64,000 nt of DNA, from positions 1 through 64,000 of the forward strand of contig JBGPOP010000003.1 in assembly GCA_041488095.1 (NCBI GenBank), written 5' to 3'. The position numbers were made by a program, and so were the translations under genes. Of this stretch, positions 26,578-33,735 are shown piece by piece. The stretch's first letter is position 1. The number at the start of each line of letters is the position of its first letter. The notes below the pieces were generated by a model. It saw nothing but the letters and a program-made list of their open reading frames with translations. It made no database searches and had not been told where the DNA came from. Source of the stretch: DASYPQ01 sp041488095 (GTDB lineage: Bacteria > Planctomycetota > UBA1135 > GCA-002686595).

Positions 26578-28440
26578 ATGAACGCCCTCCCCCTTCTCAT
26601 CGCCGCGCTGTGCCTGATCGCGATCGCGTACCGATACTACTCGGCCTTCCTGGCGGCGAAGGTGCTCGCCCTCGACGACTCGCGCCGGACGCCCGCGCAC
26701 GTCCACTACGACGGCCACAACTTCTACCCCACGAACAAGTGGGTCCTCTTCGGCCACCACTTCGCCGCGATCTCCGGAGCCGGACCGCTGATCGGCCCCG
26801 TGCTCGCGGCCCAGTTCGGCTTCCTGCCCGGGCTCCTGTGGCTCGTGATCGGCGTGTGCCTCGGCGGCGCGGTCCAGGACTTCATGATCCTCGTCGGCAG
26901 CGTCCGCCGCGGCGGACGATCCCTCGCGGAGATGGCGCGCGAGGAGATCAGCCCGCTCTCGGGCCTGGTCGCCGGCATCGCGATCCTCTTCATCATCGTC
27001 ATCGCGCTCGCGGGGCTCGGCCTGGTCGTCGTCAATGCCCTGGCCGAGTCGCCCTGGGGCACGTTCACGGTCGGCATGACGATCCCCCTCGCTCTCGCGA
27101 TGGGCCTCTACATGTACCGCTTCCGCAAGGGGAAGATCGCCGAGGCGAGCGCGATCGGCGTCGCGGGCCTGCTGTTCTTCGTGTGGCTCGGCGGGAGGGT
27201 GGCCGACTCGGGCTGGGCGCAGGCGTTCACCCTCGACCGCAGGACGATCATCCTCCTCATGGCGCTCTATGGCTTCGTCGCGAGCGTCCTGCCGGTGTGG
27301 ATGCTGCTGTGCCCGCGCGACTACCTCTCCTCCTACCTCAAGATCGGGACGATCGCGTGCCTGATCGCGGGCGTCCTCTTCGTCCACCCCGACCTGCACA
27401 TGCCGGCCTTCACGCCCTTCGTCGCCGGCGGCGGGCCGGTGATCCCGGGAAAGGTCTACCCCTTCGTCTTCATCACGATCGCCTGCGGGGCGATCTCGGG
27501 ATTCCACGCGCTGGTCTCGTCCGGCACGACGCCCAAGATGCTCTCGAAGGAGACCGATGCGCGCATGATCGGCTACGGCGCGATGCTCATGGAGGGGGTG
27601 GTCGGCGTCGTCGCGCTCGTGGCGGCGACCGCGCTCTTCCCGGGCGACTACTTCGCGATCAACACGGCGCAGAAGACGCCCCAGCAGATCGAACGCTACG
27701 AGCAGATGGTCGAGACGCACACGGCGACGGGCTTCGACCTGCACCCGCAGGAGATCGACCGGCTCCAGGCGGAGTCGGGCGAGAAGAACCTGCGCGGACG
27801 CACGGGCGGCGCGGTCACTCTCGCGCTCGGGATCGCCAAGATCTTCGACGCGGTGCCGGGGCTCTCGGGCCTGATGAAGTACTGGTACCACTTCGCGATC
27901 ATGTTCGAGGCGCTGTTCATCCTGACCACGATCGACACGGGGACGCGCGTGGGCCGGTTCCTCGTGGGCGAGTTCCTCGGCCGCTGGAAACGCGAGTTCG
28001 CGCGGCCCGACTGGCAGCCCGGATCGTCGCTGACCACGCTCGCGATCGTCCTCGGGTGGGCGGCGCTGATCTGGAACGGATCGATCTCGACGATCTGGCC
28101 GATGTTCGGCGTCGCGAACCAGCTCCTCGCCTCGGTCGCGTTGTGCGTGGCGACCACGATCCTCGTGAACTCGGGGAAGGCGCGCTACGCGTGGACGACG
28201 ATCGTGCCGCTCGCGTTCGTGGGCTCGACGACGCTCGTCGCAGGCTTCCTCTCGATCACCGACAACTTCCTGGTGATGACGAGGAAGGACGAGACCGCTG
28301 CGCAGGGCTGGGTCAACGCCTCCCTGACCGCGATCCTGATGGTCGCTGTCGTGACCATCCTGGTCGACTCCACGCGGAGGTGGCTGCGGGCGCGCGGAGG
28401 CGACGCCGCGGGCGCACCGGCGCGATCGCCGGCGACGTGA
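26578..28440 (+). CDS. cstA: Carbon starvation protein CstA family transporter
   Basis: The protein has 620 residues and about 16 transmembrane helices. The N-terminal block 'DGHNFYPTNKWVLFGHHFA' followed by 'ISGAGPLIGPVLAAQFGF' is the CstA signature, and 'GFHALVSSGTTPKML' and 'TIDTGTRVGRFL' are later conserved loops. CstA proteins take up peptides and/or pyruvate when carbon is scarce. The ATG at 26578 is used because the next protein-like residues begin there; no strong ribosome-binding site is visible. It is divergent from the regulator pair and 61 bp upstream of the dicarboxylate symporter in the same direction. Confidence 0.93.
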   Translation: MNALPLLIAALCLIAIAYRYYSAFLAAKVLALDDSRRTPAHVHYDGHNFYPTNKWVLFGHHFAAISGAGPLIGPVLAAQFGFLPGLLWLVIGVCLGGAVQDFMILVGSVRRGGRSLAEMAREEISPLSGLVAGIAILFIIVIALAGLGLVVVNALAESPWGTFTVGMTIPLALAMGLYMYRFRKGKIAEASAIGVAGLLFFVWLGGRVADSGWAQAFTLDRRTIILLMALYGFVASVLPVWMLLCPRDYLSSYLKIGTIACLIAGVLFVHPDLHMPAFTPFVAGGGPVIPGKVYPFVFITIACGAISGFHALVSSGTTPKMLSKETDARMIGYGAMLMEGVVGVVALVAATALFPGDYFAINTAQKTPQQIERYEQMVETHTATGFDLHPQEIDRLQAESGEKNLRGRTGGAVTLALGIAKIFDAVPGLSGLMKYWYHFAIMFEALFILTTIDTGTRVGRFLVGEFLGRWKREFARPDWQPGSSLTTLAIVLGWAALIWNGSISTIWPMFGVANQLLASVALCVATTILVNSGKARYAWTTIVPLAFVGSTTLVAGFLSITDNFLVMTRKDETAAQGWVNASLTAILMVAVVTILVDSTRRWLRARGGDAAGAPARSPAT

Positions 28441-28501
28441 GGGCGGCGACGTCTTGCGGATTGACCGCGCTCCAGAGGATCCCTAGCATCCGCTCCGTCC
28501 C

Positions 28502-29812
28502 ATGAGCGGCGATCCGGCTCGCAGACCGCTGCACCACAAGATCCTGCTCGGGCTGGTCCTCGGCGCCGTGGCCGGGATCGCGGCGAACCGCCTCGCCGCC
28601 TCGGGCGAGGGCGCGCAGCAAACCGTCGCTTTCCTGGCCGATGCCGTCGCGCATCCGATCGGCCAGGTGTTCCTGCGCCTCCTGTTCCTGGTCGTCGTGC
28701 CGCTCGTGTTCGCATCGCTCGCGACGGGGGTCGCGAACCTCGGCGACCTCAAGAAGCTCGGGCGAATCGGCGCGCGGACGATGGGCTTCTTCTTCCTGAC
28801 GACCGCCTTCTCGGCCGTGCTGGGGATCCTGCTGATCGAGTCCTTCCGCCCGGGCGTCGGTTTCGACGCGCAGACTCGCGAGAGCCTGATGCGGGCCTTC
28901 GGGGGAGAGGCCGCCAGGGTGCAGGCCGCGGCGCCGACGGGGCAGACCCAGGGAGCGCTCGCGATCGCCAACCTCGTGCTCGACGCCTTCCTGCCTCGCA
29001 ACATCATCGAGGCGGTCGTGAAGATGCAGATGCTGCCGCTGATCACGCTGGCGCTGCTCTTCGGCGCCGCGCTGACCGCGATCGCGAGCGAGCGGCGCGC
29101 GGCGATGGTGCGCTGGCTGGAGACGATCGCCGAGGCGATGGTCGGGATCGTCGGCTTCGCGATGAAGCTCGCGCCCTACGCGGTGTTCTGCCTGATCTTC
29201 TCGGTGGTGGCGAGGTTCGGGCTGGAGCTGCTGCAGAAGCTCGCGTTCTACTTGATCCTCGTGCTCGCGGCGTACGCGGTGCAGCTCTTCGTGCTCTACC
29301 CGGTCCTTCTGCGCGCCTTGGCGAGGCGCAGGCCGGTCGAGTTCCTGAAGACCTGCATCCCGGTGATCGTGACGGCCTTCTCGACGTCGTCGAGCAACGC
29401 GACCCTGCCCACGTCGCTGCGCGTGGCGCAACAGGACCTCGGGATCCGGCCGACGGTCGCGGGGTTCGTGCTTCCGCTCGGCGCGACCATGAACATGAAC
29501 GGGACGGCTCTGTTCGAAGGGGCGCTCGTCCTGTTCATCGCGCAGATCTTCGGGATCGAGATGCCGCTCACGAAGCAGATCCTGGTCGTGCTGCTGTGCG
29601 TGTTCTCCGCGATCGGCGCGGCCGGCGTGCCGGGGGGCTCGCTGCCGCTCGTGATGATCGTGATGGCTCAGGTCGGCGTGCCGCCGGACGGGATCGCGAT
29701 CGTGCTCGGCGTCGACCGGCTGCTGGACATGGGGCGGACGGTGATCAACGTCATGGGCGACGTCGTGTGCTCGGCCTACATCGAGAGGGTCGAGGCGCAG
29801 GATCCGGGTTGA
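28502..29812 (+). CDS. Dicarboxylate/amino acid:cation symporter (DAACS family)
   Basis: The protein has 436 residues and follows the glutamate-transporter fold. 'AFSTSSSNATLPTS' is the Ser-rich re-entrant hairpin, 'GATMNMNGTALFE' is the NMDGT-type motif in the unwound transport helix, and 'AAGVPGGSLPL' is the second hairpin. The last helix has 'VDRLLDMGRTVINVMGD' with the substrate-coordinating Asp and Asn. It imports dicarboxylates or acidic/neutral amino acids with Na+ or H+. It probably shares a transcript with cstA. Confidence 0.93.
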   Translation: MSGDPARRPLHHKILLGLVLGAVAGIAANRLAASGEGAQQTVAFLADAVAHPIGQVFLRLLFLVVVPLVFASLATGVANLGDLKKLGRIGARTMGFFFLTTAFSAVLGILLIESFRPGVGFDAQTRESLMRAFGGEAARVQAAAPTGQTQGALAIANLVLDAFLPRNIIEAVVKMQMLPLITLALLFGAALTAIASERRAAMVRWLETIAEAMVGIVGFAMKLAPYAVFCLIFSVVARFGLELLQKLAFYLILVLAAYAVQLFVLYPVLLRALARRRPVEFLKTCIPVIVTAFSTSSSNATLPTSLRVAQQDLGIRPTVAGFVLPLGATMNMNGTALFEGALVLFIAQIFGIEMPLTKQILVVLLCVFSAIGAAGVPGGSLPLVMIVMAQVGVPPDGIAIVLGVDRLLDMGRTVINVMGDVVCSAYIERVEAQDPG

Positions 29813-29831
29813 TTCCCCGGGGGGTACGACC

Positions 29832-31610
29832 TCAGAACACCCAGGTCACGCCGATGGCTCTGGACAGGTTGTACAAGTCGCCCATTGGAGCCGGGCAGAA
29901 GCTCGTCACCGAGTCGCGGTAGTACACCTGGTAGTTGCGCGTCGAACCCACGGAAATCGAATCGCCCAGCTGGGCCGAGCGCACCGAGATGGGAGTCTCC
30001 GTCCCGTCGGGGTAGATCACGATGCCGCCGACGGCGTTCTCCGACCGCAGGTGCTTGATGGCCCCACCCACGCAGCGCAGGCCGTCGCCGTAGTTCACCG
30101 GCGCGATCGAGGCATTGCCTTGCAGGAAGATGCTGAGCGTGGTCGGCTTCTCGCCCGACGAGGTGAGCTGCAGCGTGTCGCCCGAGAGGCTCGCGAGGCC
30201 TGTCGCCGTCAGCAGCGCGCCACCGGTGCCGGACGAGTTCTCGCAGCCGTGCTCCGGGGCGCCCGTGTTGCCGCACGGGCAGGCCACGCTGGTCCCGTCA
30301 CCGAAGCAGAAGGGCGTGAAGACCCTCAGGGCACGGCGGTCGAGGACGAAGACGTCCCAGAATCCGTTGGTGTCGCCGGACACGAGGTTGGTCGCCTGGC
30401 TCTCGAACGCCACGCGGCTGCCATTGGCGGAGATCGAAGGAGCGAAGCTGGACTGGTTGCCTTGGACCCCGCCCGAGCTCACGCTCAATCGCCTGGTCGT
30501 GCCGTCCGGGATGAAGCGCAGGAAGATGTCGGCGGCCAGGTTGGTGTCCCCGGGCACGAGGTTGTCGGCGTTGCTCCAGAACGCCACGAAGCGACCGTCG
30601 GCGGAGATCGAGAGCTCGAAGCTGTCGTTGTCGCTCTCCAATCCGAGCGAATCCACGCTCACCCGCGTGGTCGCGTTGCTCTGGCGGTCGTGGACGAAGA
30701 CGTCGGCGACCCCGTTGGTGTCCAAGGGCACGAGGTTGTTGGCGTAGCTCCAGAAGGCCACGTAGCGACCGTCCGCGGAGATCGAAGGTTCGTAGCTGTC
30801 GCCGTTGCCCTCCGCCCCGCCCGAGTCCACGCTCACCCGCGTGGTCAAGCCGGTCTGGCGGTCGCGCACGAAGACGTCGGGGACCGTGTTGGTGTCCCCG
30901 GGCGCGAGATTGTCGGAGTCGCTCCAGAAGGCCACGTAGCGACCGTCGGACGAGATCGCGGCGTTGTAGCTGCCGTTGTTGCCCTGCACCGCGGCCGAGT
31001 CGAGGCTCACCCGCGTGGTCACGAAGGTCTGGCGGTCGTACACGAACACGTCGACGGAAGCGTTGGTGTCCCCGGCCACGAGGTTGGTCGCGGCGCTCTC
31101 GAACGCCACGTAGCGCCCGTTGGACGAGATCGAAGGGTTGTAGCTGTGGCCGTTCCCCTGCACCCCGACCCGCTCGGTCGTGCCGCTCTGGCGATCGCGG
31201 ACGAAAATGTCCCAGGATCCGTTCGTGTCCGCGGGGACGAGGTTGGTCGCGGCGCTCTCGAACGCCACATAGCGCCCGTCGCCGGAGATCGAAGGACTGT
31301 AGGTGTTGCCACTGCTGCCGTTGGCCTGGGTCTCGGCCGAATCCACGCTCACGCGCTCGGTCACGCCGGTCTGGAGGTCGCGAACGAAAGCGTCCTGGAC
31401 CCCATTGCTGTCGCCGGGCACGAGGTTGGTGGCCTTGCTATAGAAAGCCACGAAGCGCCCGTCGCCGGAGATCGAGGCATGGTAGCTGTCGTTGTTGCCC
31501 TGCACTCCGGCCGAATCCACGCTGGCACGCGTGGTCGTCTGCGCCCAGCCCGAGGCGCACAGGAGCGCGATCGCACCGGCCATCTGAGGAAAAGACCGCT
31601 CGAGTCTCAT
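29832..31610 (-). CDS. Secreted seven-blade PD40 propeller protein with planctomycete-type C-terminal module
   Basis: The protein has 592 residues from the ATG at 31610, which opens a signal peptide ending 'LLCASGWAQ'. Seven tandem ~60-residue repeats follow, each with 'SISxDGRYVAFxSxATNLV' and 'DVFVRDRQTG', consistent with a closed seven-bladed beta-propeller. The last ~165 residues are a distinct module starting 'FCFGDGTSVACPCGN', containing 'SIFLQGNASI', 'YGDGLRCVGG' and 'RSAQLGDSI', and ending 'YYRDS..FCP'. The same module ends two other secreted proteins in this window (45207-46304 and 58973-60454). The function is unknown; a surface or secreted binding protein is likely. It is convergent with the symporter gene, 19 bp away. 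Confidence 0.8.
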   Translation of the reverse strand: MRLERSFPQMAGAIALLCASGWAQTTTRASVDSAGVQGNNDSYHASISGDGRFVAFYSKATNLVPGDSNGVQDAFVRDLQTGVTERVSVDSAETQANGSSGNTYSPSISGDGRYVAFESAATNLVPADTNGSWDIFVRDRQSGTTERVGVQGNGHSYNPSISSNGRYVAFESAATNLVAGDTNASVDVFVYDRQTFVTTRVSLDSAAVQGNNGSYNAAISSDGRYVAFWSDSDNLAPGDTNTVPDVFVRDRQTGLTTRVSVDSGGAEGNGDSYEPSISADGRYVAFWSYANNLVPLDTNGVADVFVHDRQSNATTRVSVDSLGLESDNDSFELSISADGRFVAFWSNADNLVPGDTNLAADIFLRFIPDGTTRRLSVSSGGVQGNQSSFAPSISANGSRVAFESQATNLVSGDTNGFWDVFVLDRRALRVFTPFCFGDGTSVACPCGNTGAPEHGCENSSGTGGALLTATGLASLSGDTLQLTSSGEKPTTLSIFLQGNASIAPVNYGDGLRCVGGAIKHLRSENAVGGIVIYPDGTETPISVRSAQLGDSISVGSTRNYQVYYRDSVTSFCPAPMGDLYNLSRAIGVTWVF

Positions 31611-31917
31611 GTGATTACCATCCCTCGTGTCCAGCACCGGAGAGCCGGAGATGCAGTTCAGGCACCGTGGAATCACGGCCTGGCGAGCCTCCCATTCTCC
31701 GCGCTTGCGTTCTTGGGATTCTAAGGGGCCCGCCTGGGCGGAGCAACGGATTGGCCTTGCGACCATGGCCGAAGCGCCCGCCAGACCTCCCTGACCTCGG
31801 GAAGGACCTCCTGCGCCCGGTCCTCGGCCGATGACACCGCCGGGCAGATCGGGCGAACGAAGTGAGGCCCGCGATCGGAACGACCGCGGGCCCCGCTCGC
31901 TCGACGCTCGGCGCGGA
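31611..31917. other. 307-bp intergenic region
   Basis: This region separates the propeller gene from the small lipoprotein gene, both on the minus strand. It should hold the propeller gene promoter. Apart from the hairpin at 31866-31892 I see no gene or RNA. Confidence 0.4.
31866..31892 (-). terminator. Hairpin downstream of the CKGKGGC lipoprotein gene
   Basis: GGCCCGCG (31866-31873) and CGCGGGCC (31885-31892) form an 8-bp GC stem with an 11-nt loop, 26 bp past the stop of the 31918-32235 gene. There is no clear U-tract. Confidence 0.5.
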
Positions 31918-32235
31918 CTACTTCGCCTTCGCGGGCACCTCGCAGCCGCCCTTGCCCTTGCACGAGTTCTTGCCTGCGCAGCCGTTGTCCCCCGTCTTGC
32001 AGCCGCCCTTTCCCTTGCAGGAGTTCATGCCGGCGCAGGAATGCTTCTCGGCCGCCACGGCCTCGCCGGCCTTCTCGGCCGCCTTCGCGGGGGCCGCCTT
32101 CGCGGCGGGCGGCGTCGCTGTGGGCTCGGCCTTCTTCTCGGAGCAACCGATCGTGAAGCCCGCGATCATGCCGGCCACTGCCATCGGCAGCAGCAACTTG
32201 GAGGCTCGGATCGGATCGATTCTGGTTCTTCTCAT
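31918..32235 (-). CDS. Small lipoprotein with tandem CKGKxxCKGKGGC metal-binding-like tail
   Basis: The protein has 105 residues. The signal 'AVAGMIAGFTIGC' has a lipobox Cys at about residue 31. An Ala/Lys/Pro/Glu linker leads to a C-terminal tail of two near-identical units: 'CAGMNSCKGKGGC' and 'CAGKNSCKGKGGC', six cysteines in all. Such Cys/Lys/Gly tails occur in small exported proteins suspected of binding metals (bufferin-like metallophores are one comparison). The partner genes of such systems are not visible nearby, so the function is open. Confidence 0.7.
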   Translation of the reverse strand: MRRTRIDPIRASKLLLPMAVAGMIAGFTIGCSEKKAEPTATPPAAKAAPAKAAEKAGEAVAAEKHSCAGMNSCKGKGGCKTGDNGCAGKNSCKGKGGCEVPAKAK

Positions 32236-32425
32236 GGATTCGCCTTTTCTGGGTGAGGGGACTGCGGCTGAGCGCGACCGGTGTTCACAACCGCGGTGTC
32301 CGCGGTGACCGCCAGCCGACTACGGACCCAGGATGCCAGACGGGACGGCCGATTTCACCGTTGGGTTCTTCGCGACCCGGATTCCTCCCCCGTCAGGGGC
32401 TCTGAGGAGAGGGGGCTCGCGAGGA

Positions 32426-33349
32426 TCATCTCGGGGGCTTCCCGATCCTCGAGCGGACAATCGACGCGACCACCGCGACCAGCAGGATCCCGCCCACGAC
32501 CGACAAGGCGGTCTCGATCGGCATCTTGTGCTCCTCCGGCAGCAGCATCTTGATCCCGACGAACACGAGGATCGCCGACAAGCCGAGCTTGAGGTAGTGC
32601 AAGTACTTGAGCATCCCGGCCACGGCGAAGAAAAGCGACCGCAGGCCGAGGATCGCGAGGATGTTCGAGGTGTAGAGAACCAGCGGATCCTTCGACAGCG
32701 CCAGCGCCGCCGGTACCGAGTCGACCGCGAACAGGACGTCCGTGCTCTCGAGCACGAGCAGCGCGAGGAAGAGCGGCGTGGCGAAGAGCCGCGCGCTGCG
32801 CCGGACGAAGAAGCGCTGGCCCTCGTACCCCTCGGTGACCGGCAGGAGGCGCCGCGCCAACCGCAAGAGGGGGTTCCTTGCGGGTTGGATCTCCGCGTCC
32901 CCCTGGAAGAGCAGCTTGATCCCGGTCAGGACGAGGATCCCTCCGAGCACCCACGCGGTCCAATGGAACCGCTGGACCAGCGCCACGCCTCCGAACAGGA
33001 ACAGGCCGCGCATCACCATCGCGCCGAAGATGCCCCAGAAGAGCACGCGATGACGGTTCTCGGCCGGCACGGCGAAATAAGTGAAGATCACCAGGAAGAC
33101 GAAGATGTTGTCGACCGAGAGCGCGTACTCGGTCAGGTAGCAGGCCAGGTACTCGGCAGCCCTGTGCGGATCGTCGAAGCGCCAGACCACGGCGCAGAAG
33201 CCCAGGCCGATCGCCACCCAGAGCGCCGTCCAGGCGAGCGCCTCCTTCGTCGAGACCTCGTGCGCCCGCTTGTGGAAGACGCCGAGGTCGAGCGCCAGCA
33301 TGACGACCACGACGATCGCGAAGACGCTCCACAGCACCGGATGATCCAA
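32426..33349 (-). CDS. TerC/Alx family membrane protein
   Basis: The protein has 307 residues and about 8-9 transmembrane helices. Family motifs with membrane-embedded acidic residues are intact: 'YALSVDNIFVFLVIF' near residue 75 and 'DVLFAVDSVPAAL' near 210, with 'RGLFLFGGVAL' between. TerC/Alx proteins are linked to tellurite resistance and Mn2+ export during secretion of metalloproteins. No manganese (yybP-ykoY) riboswitch could be recognised in the 200 bp upstream. It is monocistronic. Confidence 0.93.
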   Translation of the reverse strand: MDHPVLWSVFAIVVVVMLALDLGVFHKRAHEVSTKEALAWTALWVAIGLGFCAVVWRFDDPHRAAEYLACYLTEYALSVDNIFVFLVIFTYFAVPAENRHRVLFWGIFGAMVMRGLFLFGGVALVQRFHWTAWVLGGILVLTGIKLLFQGDAEIQPARNPLLRLARRLLPVTEGYEGQRFFVRRSARLFATPLFLALLVLESTDVLFAVDSVPAALALSKDPLVLYTSNILAILGLRSLFFAVAGMLKYLHYLKLGLSAILVFVGIKMLLPEEHKMPIETALSVVGGILLVAVVASIVRSRIGKPPR

Positions 33350-33568
33350 CGACGTGCTCCGCCTTGCGCCTTGCCCTTACAGCGGGTGCCTGACCCCGTG
33401 CGTCGGCGGCCGCAGCGTGATCTCGGTCGCGCGCGGGTGCTGCTCGTGCTCGTCGCCGGGATGGGGCACGGATGGATCTCGAGACAAGCGGGCCGCGGAA
33501 GAACGGGCCAGGATACGGATTCCGCAGGGCAATCCAAACCGGCTCGGGGAAGCGCGCGCAAAACGAAA

Positions 33569-33645
33569 TGGTGGGCCCCGCAGGACTCGAACCTGCGACC
33601 AAGGGATTATGAGTCCCCCGCTCTGACCAACTGAGCTAGAGGCCC
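33569..33645 (-). tRNA. tRNA with CAU anticodon, probably tRNA-Ile2 (lysidine-modified)
   Basis: A complete cloverleaf is readable on the minus strand: 7-bp acceptor stem (5' GGGCCTC at 33645 downwards, one T.G pair), D-arm 'GCTCAGTTGGTCAGAGC', anticodon loop CTCATAA, T-arm 'GCAGGTTCGAGTCCTGC' and an encoded 3' CCA (33569-33571). The CAU anticodon fits Met or Ile2. The C4-G69 and C5-G68 pairs in the acceptor stem and the resemblance of the anticodon-to-variable region to E. coli ileX favour Ile2, a TilS substrate. Elongator Met is the alternative. Confidence 0.93.
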
Positions 33646-33735
33646 CTCACACGAGTCTAGCCTTGGTCCAGCGCGATTCCCACCGCCGCGGCCTGCTAGA
33701 CTCCCCGCCCTTGCTCGACGAAGGGCCCCCTCAGG

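Noticed and set aside
33385..33397. GGGGTCAGGCACC motif (minus strand), recalled from REP-like intergenic elements
   Set aside because: A single 13-base copy with no paired inverted copy or transposase nearby is not enough to call a repeat element.
33350..33568. Manganese (yybP-ykoY) riboswitch upstream of the TerC gene
   Set aside because: TerC genes often carry one, but the conserved loop sequences are not visible here.
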